From the NCBI RefSeq assembly GCF_003261175.1, contig NZ_QLNP01000095.1, positions 48,483-112,482 of the forward strand: a stretch of DNA of 64,000 nt. The letters run 5' to 3'. This DNA is from Arthrobacter globiformis. Lineage in GTDB: Bacteria > Actinomycetota > Actinomycetes > Actinomycetales > Micrococcaceae. Made by a program: the position numbers and the translations under genes. The stretch's first letter is position 1. Each line of letters begins with the position of its first letter. The notes beneath the pieces are model-generated. The model saw only the letters and a program-made list of their open reading frames with translations. It had not been told where the DNA came from and did no database searches. This document shows, piece by piece, positions 24,844 through 35,202 of the stretch.

Positions 24844-26589
24844 ATGGAGACGCCAAACAAGGACTCCGTGCCTACGCCGGCTGAACAGGCTGGCGCCAAC
24901 GAACTGTCTGTCGCGGACCGGCAGGTCAATATCCTCAGGGACAAACTGAGGCATATCGACCGCCAGCTGGCAGCTGCCACCCAGAACAACACCAAGCTCG
25001 TGGCAATGCTGGAAACAGCCAAGGCCGAAATACTCCGGCTGAAGAACGCCCTGGACCAGGAGGGGCAGCCGCCGTACAGCTTCGGCACCGTCCTCCAGCT
25101 GAACCCGCGCCGGCTGGCTGCCGGCAGCGGCCAGGCGGCCACCGAGGAATCGGTGGACATCTTCAACGCCGGGCGCAAAATGCGGGTTGGCATCAGCCCC
25201 CTGGTCAACATCAACCAGCTGGCCGTGGGCCAGGAGGTCCTCCTCAACGAGGCGCTCCTGGTGGTGGCCGGCCTCGGCTACGAGCGCGCGGGCGAACTCG
25301 TCACGCTCAAGGAACTGCTCGGCCCGGACCGCGCCCTGGTGCTGGGCCGTGCAGACGAAGAGCGTGTTATCAGGCTCGCCGGTCCGCTCCTGGACGAAAA
25401 GCTGCGGGTGGGGGATGCCCTTTCCATCGATTCGCGCACCGGGTACGCCCTCGAGAAGGTCCCGCGGTCCGAAGTTGAGAACCTCGTCCTGGAGGAAGTC
25501 CCGGACATCACCTACGAGGACATCGGCGGACTCGGCCCGCAGATCGAACAGATCCGGGACGCCATCGAGCTGCCGTTCCTGCATCCGGACCTCTACCGCG
25601 AGCACGGCCTCAAAGCCCCCAAGGGGATCCTGCTCTATGGCCCTCCGGGCTGCGGCAAGACCCTCATCGCCAAGGCGGTGGCCAACTCCCTCGCCGCGCG
25701 CGCTGCGGAACGCTCGGGCAATATCGACCTGAAGAGCTACTTCCTCAATATCAAGGGACCCGAACTCCTCGACAAGTACGTCGGCGAGACCGAACGCCAC
25801 ATCCGGCTGATTTTCTCCCGGGCCCGCGAAAAGGCCTCGGACGGCAGCCCCGTTGTGGTCTTCTTCGACGAGATGGATTCGCTCTTCCGCACCCGCGGCA
25901 CCGGCATCTCCTCCGACGTCGAAACCACGATTGTGCCGCAGCTGCTGAGCGAGATCGACGGCGTGGAGCGGCTGGACAACGTGATTGTCATCGGCGCCTC
26001 CAACCGTGAGGACATGATCGACCCCGCCATCCTGCGCCCCGGCCGGCTGGACGTTAAGGTCAAGATCCAGCGTCCCGACGCCGAGGCCGCGGCGGACATC
26101 TTCAGGAAATACATCACCCCGGACCTGCCGTTCCACGAGGATGACCTGGTGGAGCACGACGGCGATGTCCAGGAGACTGTCGACGCCATGGTCCAGCGCA
26201 CCGTGGAATCGATGTACTCGACGGAGAAGTCCAACGAGTTCCTGGAAGTCACCTACGCCAACGGCGACACCGAGATGCTGTACTTCAAGGACTTCAACTC
26301 CGGGGCCGTGGTCCAGAACGTCGTGGACCGCGCCAAGAAGTACGCCATCAAGGACCTCCTGACCACGCAGCAGAAGGGCCTGCGCATCGACCACCTGCTG
26401 CGCGCCGTCGTCGATGAGTTCCGCGAGCACGAGGACATGCCCAACACCACCAACCCGGATGACTGGGCACGCATCTCCGGCAAGAAGGGTGAGCGCATCA
26501 CGTACATCCGCACCATCGTCCAGGGCAAGGCCGGCCAGGAGCCCGGCAAATCCATCGAGACCATGCCCAGCACGGGCCAGTACCTGTGA
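24844..26589 (+). CDS. arc: Proteasome-associated AAA ATPase ARC/Mpa
   Basis: 581 residues. The hexameric ring recognises Pup through its N-terminal coiled coils, unfolds the tagged protein and feeds it to the 20S core. Visible: coiled coil (about 26-72), two OB-fold domains (about 78-215), Walker A GPPGCGKT (266-273), Walker [12 protein letters not shown], then the second region of homology with [10 protein letters not shown]. The C-terminal tail ends GQYL, the docking motif that inserts into proteasome alpha pockets. A ribosome site GGAAGGGG precedes the ATG. Its stop overlaps the GTG start of dop by four bases. Confidence 0.96.
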   Translation: METPNKDSVPTPAEQAGANELSVADRQVNILRDKLRHIDRQLAAATQNNTKLVAMLETAKAEILRLKNALDQEGQPPYSFGTVLQLNPRRLAAGSGQAATEESVDIFNAGRKMRVGISPLVNINQLAVGQEVLLNEALLVVAGLGYERAGELVTLKELLGPDRALVLGRADEERVIRLAGPLLDEKLRVGDALSIDSRTGYALEKVPRSEVENLVLEEVPDITYEDIGGLGPQIEQIRDAIELPFLHPDLYREHGLKAPKGILLYGPPGCGKTLIAKAVANSLAARAAERSGNIDLKSYFLNIKGPELLDKYVGETERHIRLIFSRAREKASDGSPVVVFFDEMDSLFRTRGTGISSDVETTIVPQLLSEIDGVERLDNVIVIGASNREDMIDPAILRPGRLDVKVKIQRPDAEAAADIFRKYITPDLPFHEDDLVEHDGDVQETVDAMVQRTVESMYSTEKSNEFLEVTYANGDTEMLYFKDFNSGAVVQNVVDRAKKYAIKDLLTTQQKGLRIDHLLRAVVDEFREHEDMPNTTNPDDWARISGKKGERITYIRTIVQGKAGQEPGKSIETMPSTGQYL

Positions 26590-28259
26590 CGGCCGGCTCC
26601 GAGCCGGTGCTGGGAGGTGGCCTGCCGGCTGGCGGCGCCATGCGGGTCATGGGCTCGGAAACCGAATACGGGATTCACGCGCCGGCCGCTCCGGGCGCCA
26701 ATGCCACCATGATGTCCGCCCGGGTGGTCCAGGCTTACGCCCAGGTCACCCGGCTCCGGGCCGCGGGCGGCGCCGAGACCCGCTGGGACTACACGGACGA
26801 GGAGCCGCTGCACGACGCCCGCGGCTGGACGCTCGAGCGCGGACAGGCCCACCCGAGCCAGCTGACGGACCAGCCGCCTGTGCTGGACGCAGAGGCGGTC
26901 GCGCTTGCCTACGGCCGCGAGGAGCTTGAGCTGGACGGCGAGGACGAATCGGGCTCGCTGCTGATGAACATGGTGCTCGGCAACGGGGCACGGCTCTACG
27001 TGGACCACGCACACCCGGAGTACTCCAGCCCGGAGGTCACCAACCCCGCGGCCGCAGTGGCCTGGGACGCGGCCGGCGACCTCGTGGGCCTGGCCGCGGT
27101 CCGCAGGCTGGCCAGCGACACGGAACTGCCCGCCGTCAACCTCTATAAGAACAACACCGACAACAAGTCCGTGTCCTACGGGTCGCACGAAAACTACCTG
27201 ATGCCGCGGTCCGTCCCGTTCGGCGACATTGTCCGCGGGCTGACCCCGTTTTTCGTGTCGCGGCAGATCATCTGCGGCTCGGGGCGGGTGGGCATGGGCC
27301 AGGACGGCTCCCGGTCCGGTTACCAGATCAGCCAGCGGGCGGACTTCTTCGAGGCGGAGGTAGGGCTCGAAACCACTATCCGGCGTCCCATCATCAATAC
27401 CCGCGACGAGCCGCATGCAACGGCGGACAAGTACCGGCGGCTGCACGTCATCATCGGCGACGCCAACCTGAGCCAGGTGTCCAACTACCTGAAGTTCGGC
27501 ACTACCGCCATGGTACTGAGCCTGATCGAGGCGGGCCTCGCGCCACGCATCGAGGTGCATGAGCCGGTGGCCGCGCTTCAGGCCATCAGCCACGACACCA
27601 CCCTGACCGCCACGGTCAGGCTGCAGGACGGCCGCCGGGTGACGGCCCTTGACCTGCAGTGGATGTACCACGAGGCCGCCGCCAAGCTGGCGCAGGACAC
27701 GGGAGTCTCGGACGCCGTCGACGGCGACGGCCACACGCACGCCGTGCTGGAGCGGTGGGCCGCCACCCTGACGCAGCTGGACAGCGACCGCTCTGCCGCC
27801 GCCACGTCGGTGGAGTGGCTGGCCAAGCTGTCCATCCTGGAGGGCTACCGCCAGCGCGACGGCCTCCAGTGGGATGACGCCCGGCTAGGCCTGGTCGACC
27901 TGCAGTGGTCTGACCTCCGGCCCGAAAAAGGGCTCTACTACCGCCTGCTCTCCCGGAACCGGATGCAGCGGATCGTGGACGACGCCGGCATTGCCGCCGC
28001 AGTGACGGAACCGCCGTCGGACACCCGGGCATACTTCCGGGGACGCTGCGTCAGCAGCTTCAGTAAGGACGTGGTGGGGGCCAGTTGGGACTCGGTGATC
28101 TTCGACGTCCCGGGTTACGGAAGGCTGCAGCGTGTGCCCACCCGGGAGCCGCTGCGCGGCACAAAGGCGCTCACGGGAGGGCTGTTTGCCAGGCACCGGG
28201 AGGCGGGTCCGTTCCTTGCGGAACTCCTTGGATCGGCACCGGCTCCGCCACCGGCATAA
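26586..28259 (+). CDS. dop: Pup deamidase/depupylase Dop
   Basis: 557 residues if the overlapping GTG is used; a Met at 26640 gives 539 residues and aligns better with the usual N-terminus ([13 protein letters not shown]). Dop converts the C-terminal Gln of Pup to Glu and removes Pup from proteins, using an ATP-bound glutamine-synthetase-like fold. Family features present: ETEYGIH with Mg ligands, [43 protein letters not shown] and [20 protein letters not shown]. It differs from PafA in the Asp-rich early region and C-terminal length. It is translationally coupled to arc. Confidence 0.95.
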   Translation: MTAGSEPVLGGGLPAGGAMRVMGSETEYGIHAPAAPGANATMMSARVVQAYAQVTRLRAAGGAETRWDYTDEEPLHDARGWTLERGQAHPSQLTDQPPVLDAEAVALAYGREELELDGEDESGSLLMNMVLGNGARLYVDHAHPEYSSPEVTNPAAAVAWDAAGDLVGLAAVRRLASDTELPAVNLYKNNTDNKSVSYGSHENYLMPRSVPFGDIVRGLTPFFVSRQIICGSGRVGMGQDGSRSGYQISQRADFFEAEVGLETTIRRPIINTRDEPHATADKYRRLHVIIGDANLSQVSNYLKFGTTAMVLSLIEAGLAPRIEVHEPVAALQAISHDTTLTATVRLQDGRRVTALDLQWMYHEAAAKLAQDTGVSDAVDGDGHTHAVLERWAATLTQLDSDRSAAATSVEWLAKLSILEGYRQRDGLQWDDARLGLVDLQWSDLRPEKGLYYRLLSRNRMQRIVDDAGIAAAVTEPPSDTRAYFRGRCVSSFSKDVVGASWDSVIFDVPGYGRLQRVPTREPLRGTKALTGGLFARHREAGPFLAELLGSAPAPPPA

Positions 28260-28343
28260 TGCACCCCGCAACGGCCCTTTGCGTGGCACTATGGGCATAC
28301 AGGATGTCCCTCGGGAGTGGGGGACTGGATGAAGGAGAAGGAC

Positions 28344-28544
28344 ATGGCAGGCCAGGAGCAGCAGCAGCCACAGCCACGCGACACCGAGGTCGAGGAAGAG
28401 GTCCCCGTACCACCGGCGCCCGCAGAAGGACAGGCATCTGCCTCGACGCAGGGCGTTGACGATCTCCTTGACGAGATCGACGGAGTCCTGGAGTCCAACG
28501 CGGAGGAATTCGTCCGGGCATTCGTGCAAAAGGGCGGCCAGTAG
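28344..28544 (+). CDS. pup: Prokaryotic ubiquitin-like protein Pup
   Basis: 66 residues, starting MAGQEQQQPQPRD with AAGGAG ribosome site 7 bases upstream; a longer in-frame reading from 28317 is unlikely because Pup is normally 60-70 residues. It is intrinsically disordered and acidic, has the ARC-binding helix around 33-55 (GVDDLLDEIDGVLESNAEEF) and ends KGGQ. The terminal Gln means it must be deamidated by Dop before PafA can attach it to lysines. Confidence 0.97.
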   Translation: MAGQEQQQPQPRDTEVEEEVPVPPAPAEGQASASTQGVDDLLDEIDGVLESNAEEFVRAFVQKGGQ

Positions 28545-28628
28545 ACCGGCAGCCACGCCGACCGCACGGGGCACGGAAGCCACAGCTACCGGACAGCCGC
28601 TGAATTATGACGTTGAAGGAGTGCACCA

Positions 28629-29450
28629 GTGCAGGAGACAACAGCCAACAAGGTAGCCGCCCACGCGACGTCGTCGTTCACTGAGCATCTCCAACGCGAC
28701 CGTCCGGAACTGCTTCCCCAATACGCACCATTCGCTGCGGGCACGTCCACCGGCCAGCCGCTGGCCGTGCCCCACGCCACCACCATCGTGGCCATGACCT
28801 ATGCTGGCGGCATCGTCATGGCCGGCGACCGCCGCGCCACCATGGGCAACATCATCGCCAGCCGGCACATCGAAAAGGTCTTTCCCGCAGACCAGTACTC
28901 TGTAGTCGGCATCGCCGGCACGGCAGGCATCGCGATCGACCTGACCCGCCTGTTCCAGGTGGAGCTGGAACACTACGAAAAGATCGAAGGCACCCCGCTG
29001 AGCCTGGAGGGCAAGGCGAACCGTCTGGGAGCCATGATCCGGGGCAACCTGCCGATGGCACTGCAGGGCCTGGCCGTGGTCCCGCTGTTCGCTGGCTTTG
29101 ACTCTGCCGCCGGAGCGGGGCGGCTCTTCTCCTACGACGTGACCGGCGGCCGCTATGAGGAACAGGAACACCACGCGGTGGGCTCCGGATCAATGTTCGC
29201 CCGCGGCGCGCTCAAAAAGCTTTGGCGGCCCAACCTTCCCGAGGACGAAGCCATAGCCGTCGCCGTGGAGTCCCTCTACGATGCCGCCGACGACGACTCC
29301 GCCACCGGCGGCCCCGACCCCGTGCGGCAACTGTGGCCCGTGGTGTATGCCGTCAACCGGGCCGGCGCCCGGCGGGTGTCGGAGCGCGACCTCGCCGCCA
29401 TGGCCGGAAACATCATCGAGTCCAGGACAGCTGCCCGGAGAGAGGCCTGA
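28629..29450 (+). CDS. prcB: Proteasome beta subunit PrcB
   Basis: 273 residues from GTG with GAAGGAG ribosome site. The N-terminal about 50 residues are a propeptide; processing before Thr51 in [11 protein letters not shown] would expose the catalytic N-terminal threonine, by analogy to TTIVALKY of M. tuberculosis Prc[16 protein letters not shown] carries the conserved Asp and Lys/Arg-region residues, and [13 protein letters not shown] the later active-site Ser/Gly loop. Two rings of seven form the inner part of the 20S core. The stop is followed after one base by the prcA ATG. Confidence 0.96.
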   Translation: MQETTANKVAAHATSSFTEHLQRDRPELLPQYAPFAAGTSTGQPLAVPHATTIVAMTYAGGIVMAGDRRATMGNIIASRHIEKVFPADQYSVVGIAGTAGIAIDLTRLFQVELEHYEKIEGTPLSLEGKANRLGAMIRGNLPMALQGLAVVPLFAGFDSAAGAGRLFSYDVTGGRYEEQEHHAVGSGSMFARGALKKLWRPNLPEDEAIAVAVESLYDAADDDSATGGPDPVRQLWPVVYAVNRAGARRVSERDLAAMAGNIIESRTAARREA

Positions 29451-29451
29451 T

Positions 29452-30159
29452 ATGACACAGCAGTTCTATGTCTCTCCCGAACAGCTAATGAAGGACCGTG
29501 CGGATTTCGCACGGAAAGGCATCGCCCGCGGACGGTCCGTGATCGTGGTCAGCTGCGAGGACGGCATTGCCCTCGTGGCCGAGAACCCGTCTCCCTCGCT
29601 GCACAAGATCGGCGAGATCTACGACAAGATCGCCTTCGCCGCGGTCGGCAAGTACAACGAGTTTGAGAGCCTCCGCCAGGCCGGAGTGCGCTATGCCGAC
29701 GTCCGCGGCTATTCCTACGACCGCGAGGACGTCACGGCCAGAGGACTGGCCAGCGTCTACGCCCAGAGCCTGGGCGCCGTCTTCACCGCGGAGCAGAAGC
29801 CGTTCGAGGTGGAGCTGGCCGTGGCAGAGGTGGGAGCCAGCCAGGACCTCGACCATCTCTACCGGCTCACGTTCGACGGCTCGATCGCGGACGAGCACAA
29901 CTTCATTGTGATGGGCGGCCAGGCGGACAAGGTGTCCGGGGCGATCGAGGGCGGCTGGCAGCGCGACCTGTCATTCGCCGCGGCGATCCGGCTGGCCGTC
30001 AGGGGACTCGTGACGGACAACGAGGCACGCGACCTGCCGGCCAAGGCCTTGGAAGTGGCGGTGCTGGACCGCAGTTCGGAAAGCAACAGGGGGACGCGGA
30101 GGGCTTTCCGCAGGTTGTCCGACCAGGACGTTGTGGAACTGCTGGCTGAGGAGAGCTGA
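29452..30159 (+). CDS. prcA: Proteasome alpha subunit PrcA
   Basis: 235 residues. It starts [23 protein letters not shown], the N-terminal gate and helix of the alpha subunit, continues with [20 protein letters not shown], and has [17 protein letters not shown] and [15 protein letters not shown]. There is no N-terminal Thr, as expected for the non-catalytic outer ring that gates substrate entry and docks the GQYL tail of ARC. The ATG is one base after the prcB stop, so equal synthesis is likely through coupling. Confidence 0.96.
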   Translation: MTQQFYVSPEQLMKDRADFARKGIARGRSVIVVSCEDGIALVAENPSPSLHKIGEIYDKIAFAAVGKYNEFESLRQAGVRYADVRGYSYDREDVTARGLASVYAQSLGAVFTAEQKPFEVELAVAEVGASQDLDHLYRLTFDGSIADEHNFIVMGGQADKVSGAIEGGWQRDLSFAAAIRLAVRGLVTDNEARDLPAKALEVAVLDRSSESNRGTRRAFRRLSDQDVVELLAEES

Positions 30160-30160
30160 C

Positions 30161-31525
30161 ATGGACAAGAGGATCTTCGGCATTGAAACCGAATTCGGGA
30201 TTTCCTATTCGAGCCCGGACTCCCGGCCCCTCGCACCGGAGGAGGTGGCCCGCTACCTGTTCCGCAAGGTGGTCAGCTGGGGCCGGTCCTCCAACGTGTT
30301 CCTCACCAACGGGTCCCGCCTGTACCTCGACGTGGGCTCGCACCCGGAATACGCCACCGCGGAATGCGATGACCTCGCCCAGCTGATCGCCCATGACCGC
30401 GCCGGGGAGCTCATACTGGACGACCTCGTGGACGAGGCCCAGTCCAGGCTTGCCGCCGAGGGCTTCAACGGGACGGTGTACCTGTTCAAGAACAACACCG
30501 ATTCCGCGGGCAACTCCTACGGAAGCCATGAGAACTACCTCATTCCGCGCCGCGGCGAGTTCACCCGGCTGGCCGAGATCCTCATCCCGTTCCTCGTCAC
30601 CCGCCAGCTCATCGCCGGTGCGGGCAAGATCCTGAAGACGCCGCACGGGGCCACCTACGCGTTTTCGCAGCGGGCGGACCACATCTGGGAGGGCGTGTCC
30701 TCGGCCACCACCCGTTCCCGGCCGATCATCAACACCCGGGACGAGCCGCATGCCGACGCCGAGTTCTACCGCCGGCTCCATGTGATCGTGGGCGACTCCA
30801 ACATGTCCGAGACCACGGCGCTGCTCAAGGTAGGCACCGTAGACCTCATTCTGCGGATGATTGAGGCCGGCGTGATCATGCGGGACATGCGGATGGAAAA
30901 CCCCATCCGCAGCATCCGGGAGATCTCCCATGACCTGAGCGGCCGCGCCCTGGTCCGGCTCGCCAACGGCCGCCAGCTCACCGCGCTGGAGATCCAGCAG
31001 GAGTACCTCAGCAAAGTCACGGCGTTCGTCGAGGAAAACGGCGCCCACAACCCGCACGTGCCGCTGATCCTGGACCTGTGGGGGCGGACGCTGCGCGCAA
31101 TCGAAAGCGGCGACACCAGCACTATCGACACCGAGATCGACTGGGCCATCAAGAAGAAGCTCATGGACAGTTACCGCAGGCGCCACGGCCTGGGCCTGGA
31201 CGCCCCCAGGATCGCGCAGCTGGACCTCACCTACCACGACATCTCCCGTTCCCGCGGCCTGTATTACCTGCTCCAGTCCCGCGGCGCCGTTCGCCGGGTG
31301 ACCGAGGAAACGGCCATCAAGGACGCCGTGGACGCCCCGCCGCAGACCACCCGGGCCAAGCTGCGCGGCGATTTCGTCCGCAAGGCGCAGGAACTGGGCC
31401 GGGACTACACCGTGGACTGGGTCCACCTGAAGCTCAACGACCGCGCGCACCAGACCATTTTGTGCAAGGACCCGTTCCGCAATGTTGACGAGCGGGTCGA
31501 TGCCCTTCTGGACTCTATGGGCTGA
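30161..31525 (+). CDS. pafA: Pup-protein ligase PafA
   Basis: 454 residues from the Met at 30161, preceded by GAGGAGA. PafA phosphorylates the Pup C-terminal Glu and joins it to substrate lysine. It starts [16 protein letters not shown] (catalytic Glu/Mg region) and shows [54 protein letters not shown] and a C-terminal domain with [21 protein letters not shown]. These match PafA rather than Dop by length and C-terminus. It is the last gene of the compact prcB-prcA-pafA group. Confidence 0.96.
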   Translation: MDKRIFGIETEFGISYSSPDSRPLAPEEVARYLFRKVVSWGRSSNVFLTNGSRLYLDVGSHPEYATAECDDLAQLIAHDRAGELILDDLVDEAQSRLAAEGFNGTVYLFKNNTDSAGNSYGSHENYLIPRRGEFTRLAEILIPFLVTRQLIAGAGKILKTPHGATYAFSQRADHIWEGVSSATTRSRPIINTRDEPHADAEFYRRLHVIVGDSNMSETTALLKVGTVDLILRMIEAGVIMRDMRMENPIRSIREISHDLSGRALVRLANGRQLTALEIQQEYLSKVTAFVEENGAHNPHVPLILDLWGRTLRAIESGDTSTIDTEIDWAIKKKLMDSYRRRHGLGLDAPRIAQLDLTYHDISRSRGLYYLLQSRGAVRRVTEETAIKDAVDAPPQTTRAKLRGDFVRKAQELGRDYTVDWVHLKLNDRAHQTILCKDPFRNVDERVDALLDSMG

Positions 31526-31638
31526 TACCCAGCTTTCCGCGTTACTCTGGAAGAGGCCGTTCTGCGGTCCTGACTGCTTTGCCGTGTGCGGCACCTCCAC
31601 CGGCAGGGCATCCATCTTGCCCCGACGAAAGTTCTTAC

Positions 31639-32568
31639 GTGCGCCGACTACTAGCAATTCTTCTTCCCGCGCTGCTTCTGCTGACCGCCTGCGGTGGCCA
31701 GGAGCCAGCAGCCCCGGAACCGACCAGCCAGTCCGCGGGTGACACCGCCAAGTTCGACTCGCTCAAGCTGACGGACAACGGTGACAAGAAAGCCCCCAAG
31801 GTCGAGTTCACCAAGCCGCTGGCCGTTACCGAACCTACCGTCAAGGTGGTCACGGAAGGCGGCGGGGACCGCGTCAAGGCCAACCAGATTGCCGAGATTT
31901 CTGTCCTTGCCCTCAACGCCAAGGACGGTTCCACGCTGGACGACAGTTTCCCCCGCGATCCCGAGCCCCTGGAACTGAACGACAAACTCAAGACCGGCAG
32001 CGCAATCGTCTACAACGCGTTCGTTGGCGCCAAGGTAGGCTCACAGCTCGCCCTCGCCATCCCGGGCAAGGCAGCGGCTGAAGGCCAGGCTGCCCAGCCG
32101 ACCCAGCTCCTGATCATCAAGGTGCTTTCGACCAAGGAAGCCCCGAAGGTCCTGGACAAGCCGGAAGGCGATCCGGTCACCCCGCCGGCGGGCCTTCCGA
32201 CCGTCACCGAAAAGGACGGCGTCCCGGAGATCGCGGTCAAGGGAGTGGCCGCCCCCAAGAAGCTCATCGCCCAGGACCTGATCAAGGGCAAGGGCGCCGC
32301 CGTCAAGGCAACGGACACGCTCACCGTCAACTACGTCGGCGTGGCCCTGGCCAGCGGCAAGAAGTTCGACTCCAGCTTTGACCGCAAGGAGCCGGCCTCG
32401 TTCCCGCTGAACCAAGTCATCAAGGGCTGGACTCAGGGCCTGGCCGGCAAGACTGTCGGCTCGCGCGTCCTGCTCGTCATCCCCAAGGATCTCGCCTACG
32501 GCGACTCCGGCCAGGGTGACGCCAAGGGCGACCTCGTGTTCGTCGTCGACATCCTCGGTGTTAAATAA
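31639..32568 (+). CDS. FKBP-type peptidyl-prolyl isomerase lipoprotein
   Basis: 309 residues from a GTG; the signal peptide VRRLLAILLPALLLLTAC ends in a lipobox with the Cys at 18, so it is exported and lipid-anchored. Residues about 55-175 form a degenerate FKBP-like domain (VKANQIAEISVLAL and SAIVYNAFVGAKVGSQLALAIPG), and residues about 210-309 a canonical FKBP domain (VNYVGVALASGKKFDSSFDR, then VIKGWTQGLAGKTVGSRVLLVIP and DLAYG). It probably assists folding of secreted proteins. A smaller cytoplasmic FKBP gene follows after 49 bases. Confidence 0.9.
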   Translation: MRRLLAILLPALLLLTACGGQEPAAPEPTSQSAGDTAKFDSLKLTDNGDKKAPKVEFTKPLAVTEPTVKVVTEGGGDRVKANQIAEISVLALNAKDGSTLDDSFPRDPEPLELNDKLKTGSAIVYNAFVGAKVGSQLALAIPGKAAAEGQAAQPTQLLIIKVLSTKEAPKVLDKPEGDPVTPPAGLPTVTEKDGVPEIAVKGVAAPKKLIAQDLIKGKGAAVKATDTLTVNYVGVALASGKKFDSSFDRKEPASFPLNQVIKGWTQGLAGKTVGSRVLLVIPKDLAYGDSGQGDAKGDLVFVVDILGVK

Positions 32569-32617
32569 GCAAAGCGTCAAGTAAGCAACCAAACACCCAC
32601 CAGCAGAAGGAGCAAGC

Positions 32618-33013
32618 ATGTCATTTGGGCAGCGCAAAATCGACCGTGAAAAGCCGGAAATCGACTTCCCCGAAGGCCCGGTGCCCACGGAACTCGTCAT
32701 CACGGACATCATTGAGGGCGACGGCCCCGAGGCCAAGGCCGGCGACACCGTGTCCACGCACTACGTCGGCGTGGCCTGGTCTACCGGCGAAGAGTTCGAC
32801 GCATCCTGGGGCCGCGGCGCCCCGCTCGACTTCCGCGTCGGCGTCGGCCAGGTCATCCAGGGCTGGGACCAGGGGCTGCTCGGCATGAAGGTCGGCGGAC
32901 GCCGCCGCCTTGAGATCCCCTCGGAGCTGGCTTACGGCTCACGCGGTGCCGGCGGAGCGATCGGCCCGAACGAGGCTCTGATCTTCGTCGTGGACCTGGT
33001 GGGCGTCCGCTAG
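32618..33013 (+). CDS. FKBP-type peptidyl-prolyl cis-trans isomerase
   Basis: 131 residues with an AGAAGGAG ribosome site. A single FKBP domain: STHYVGVAWSTGEEFDASW, GQVIQGWDQGLLGMKVGGRRRLEIPSELAYG, and the terminal ALIFVVDLVGVR hold the aromatic pocket of prolyl isomerases. No signal peptide, so cytoplasmic. It closes the proteasome-linked gene string and is followed by two hairpins. Confidence 0.93.
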   Translation: MSFGQRKIDREKPEIDFPEGPVPTELVITDIIEGDGPEAKAGDTVSTHYVGVAWSTGEEFDASWGRGAPLDFRVGVGQVIQGWDQGLLGMKVGGRRRLEIPSELAYGSRGAGGAIGPNEALIFVVDLVGVR

Positions 33014-33018
33014 TCCCC

Positions 33019-33045
33019 ATGGGGTGGGTCCACCACCCACCCCAT
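33019..33045 (+). terminator. Hairpin directly after FKBP gene
   Basis: 11-bp stem (33019-33029 with 33035-33045), 5-base loop, 5 bases after the FKBP stop; a preceding C-G pair extends it to 12. It probably acts with the larger hairpin that follows. Confidence 0.6.
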
Positions 33046-33049
33046 GCCT

Positions 33050-33105
33050 AAGCGCGGTAACAATCGGAAGGATTTTCCGGATTGTTGCCGCGCTTTCGCG
33101 TTTTT
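33050..33105 (+). terminator. Intrinsic terminator before pafBC
   Basis: 16-bp stem with one wobble (33050-33065 with 33080-33095) and a smaller inner pairing, followed by a TTTTT run at 33101-33105. It ends transcription of the proteasome/FKBP string before pafBC. Confidence 0.85.
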
Positions 33106-33121
33106 GCCGGAATGGCTTTAG

Positions 33122-33127
33122 TAACGT
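33122..33127 (+). promoter_or_regulatory. -10 box TAACGT, leaderless-type
   Basis: TAACGT ends 7 bases before the GTG of pafBC and starts 17 bases after the terminator T-run. Confidence 0.5.
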
Positions 33128-33134
33128 AACGAGG

Positions 33135-35144
33135 GTGTCCGCCCAACGTACTGAACGCCTGCTGAACCTCCTGATAGCCCTGCTGAACTCGCGGTACGGC
33201 CTTCGGCGCAGTGAGCTGCGGGAGAAAATCTATGCCGGCGGCGCGGCCAGCGACGCCACCTTTGGCCGCATGTTCGAACGCGACAAGAACGACCTGCGGG
33301 ACTTCGGCTTCGACGTCGAGACTGTCACGGACCTGGGCTGGAGTTCGGACGATCCCGGCACCACCCGGTACCGGATCGGCAAGGAGTCCAACCGCCTCCC
33401 GGATGTGGAACTCTCCCCGGACGAATGGGCGGTCCTGCTGCTGGCTTCGCAGCTGTGGGAGCAGGCGGCGCTGGGCACGGCGGCGAGCAACGCCCTACGC
33501 AAGCTTCAGGCGGCGGGCGGCCTGGCCGACGTCGAACTTCCGGCCGGCGTGCAGCCGCGCATCAAGCCGGCGGGCCAGGCGTTCGAGGACCTCGTGGCCG
33601 CCATGCACGCCCAGCACGCCGTCCGTTTCCTCTACCTGGCCGGCAGCACGGGGCGGGAAGAGGAGCGCGTCGTTGAACCCTGGGGCCTGGGCAGCCGCTT
33701 CGGCCAGTGGTACCTCGTCGGTTTCGACCGGGGCCGCGGCGCCAAGCGCTTCTTCCGGCTGTCGCGCTTCACGTCCGCCGTCACAATTCTGGGGCGGGAG
33801 GCCTTCACGCCGCCCGCCGGCTTCAACGTGCGTACCGAGCTGGACAGCCTTCCGGAGCTTCCGGTCAGGGCCGCCGTCGTGGACGTCCGCAGCGGCAAGC
33901 TTTTGGGGCTGCGCAAGCGCGCCGCTGCGGCCACTGCGTCCCCGGACGCGGACCGGGACGTGTCCCAGGACAAGGAGGCCGACGCCGGGTGGGACCGGCT
34001 GACCGTCCCCTACCGAGACGCTGAGGTGCTCGGGGAGGAGCTGGCCTCCTATGGGCCGAACGTCAGGGTGGTGGGCCCCGCGGAACTGTCCACTGCCGTG
34101 CAGCGCCGCCTGGAGAATGCCGCCGCCTTCATCGACGCTCCGGTGCCGCCTTACTCGTTCGCGCATGTCGGGACGGGAAAACGGACCCGCAAGCGAACTT
34201 CGGAAGACCAGCTTAAGCGGATGCTGCAGCTGGTGCCCTTTCTGGTCCGCAACCAGGGCCTGCCCATCGAGGAGGTTGCCGACCGATTCGGGGTAACCCG
34301 CCAGGAACTGGAGGGCGATCTGCTCATCCTGATCTGCTCCGGCCTGCCGCAGGGATACCCGGACGAGCTGCTGGACATCCAGTGGGAAGAAGGGCACGTT
34401 TTCATCAGCCAGTCCATGGAGCTGAACCGGCCGGTCCGCTTCACCGTGGACGAGGCCTGTGCGCTGCTCACCGGCCTCGAGACACTGAACGGCCTGCCGG
34501 AACTGGCCGAGGGAAGCGCCCTGGAATCGGTGACGCTCAAGCTGATGGCTGCCGCGGGGGAGGAGGGGCTCCGTGCCGCTGCCCTCTCCGGTCCGGAGGT
34601 GGGACCCGGCAACTCGGCCAACCTCGAGGTTATCCGGGACGCGATTGAATCAGGGTCCCAGCTGCACCTCGTCTACCTTTCCGCGCAGAAGGATACGCTT
34701 TCGGAGCGGGACGTGGATCCGCTCCGGCTCTACTCCATGGACAACACCTGGTACTTCGAGGCGTACTGCCATTCGGCGGACGGGCTGCGGAATTTCCGGC
34801 TGGACCGGATCGAGGACCTCACCCCCACCGGAAACCCAGTTTCGTCCGAGAGAAAGCCCGACGGCGGGTTCCCGGCAAAACTGTTCACCCCCAACGACGA
34901 CGACACCCTGGTCACCGTTCAGCTCTCTGCCCGCGGAGCCGGGCTCGCGGACGACTATTATGCCGAGCGGACGGCACCGCTGCCGGACGGCGGCTTGGTG
35001 GCCGATATCCGGTTCGGCAACACGGCATGGCTGCCCATGTTCGTGGCCCAGCACGGTGGGACGGCACGGATCCTGGAGCCCGAGGCCCTTGCCCGCGCCT
35101 CGCGGGACTGGATCGAGGCGGCCCTGGCACACTACAAGGGCTAG
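33135..35144 (+). CDS. pafBC: Fused PafB-PafC WYL-domain transcription regulator
   Basis: 669 residues from the GTG at 33135. Two WYL regulators are joined in one chain, as established for Arthrobacter PafBC, whereas mycobacteria have separate PafB and PafC. First half: winged helix RTERLLNLLIALLNSRYGLRRSELREKIY, then WYL-like domain with VRFLYLAGSTGREEERVVEPWGL. Second half: winged helix LVPFLVRNQGLPIEEVADRFGVTRQELEGDLL, then WYL domain with LHLVYLSAQKD and VDPLRLYSMDNTWYFEAYC. PafBC activates RecA/LexA-independent DNA-damage response promoters and thereby links to the nearby proteasome, which removes RecA after stress. Confidence 0.93.
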   Translation: MSAQRTERLLNLLIALLNSRYGLRRSELREKIYAGGAASDATFGRMFERDKNDLRDFGFDVETVTDLGWSSDDPGTTRYRIGKESNRLPDVELSPDEWAVLLLASQLWEQAALGTAASNALRKLQAAGGLADVELPAGVQPRIKPAGQAFEDLVAAMHAQHAVRFLYLAGSTGREEERVVEPWGLGSRFGQWYLVGFDRGRGAKRFFRLSRFTSAVTILGREAFTPPAGFNVRTELDSLPELPVRAAVVDVRSGKLLGLRKRAAAATASPDADRDVSQDKEADAGWDRLTVPYRDAEVLGEELASYGPNVRVVGPAELSTAVQRRLENAAAFIDAPVPPYSFAHVGTGKRTRKRTSEDQLKRMLQLVPFLVRNQGLPIEEVADRFGVTRQELEGDLLILICSGLPQGYPDELLDIQWEEGHVFISQSMELNRPVRFTVDEACALLTGLETLNGLPELAEGSALESVTLKLMAAAGEEGLRAAALSGPEVGPGNSANLEVIRDAIESGSQLHLVYLSAQKDTLSERDVDPLRLYSMDNTWYFEAYCHSADGLRNFRLDRIEDLTPTGNPVSSERKPDGGFPAKLFTPNDDDTLVTVQLSARGAGLADDYYAERTAPLPDGGLVADIRFGNTAWLPMFVAQHGGTARILEPEALARASRDWIEAALAHYKG

Positions 35145-35189
35145 CCGGTACAACGGCTGGCCCGTACAAAAGTTAACTCGTCCGGCAGT

Positions 35190-35195
35190 TAGACT
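35190..35195 (+). promoter_or_regulatory. -10 box TAGACT, leaderless-type
   Basis: TAGACT ends 7 bases before the ATG at 35203; no ribosome site is present. Confidence 0.55.
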
Positions 35196-35202
35196 ACTCA
35201 GC

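Noticed and set aside
24751-26430. 559-codon reverse frame opposite arc
   Set aside because: Exact antisense of the ARC coding frame with no family motifs or ribosome site.
28317-28343. Nine-residue N-terminal extension of Pup
   Set aside because: The AAGGAG ribosome site lies inside it, seven bases before the Met that starts the conserved Pup sequence.
26253-31657. Long reverse frames opposite dop and pafA (about 495 and 552 codons)
   Set aside because: Antisense shadows of strongly conserved proteasome genes.
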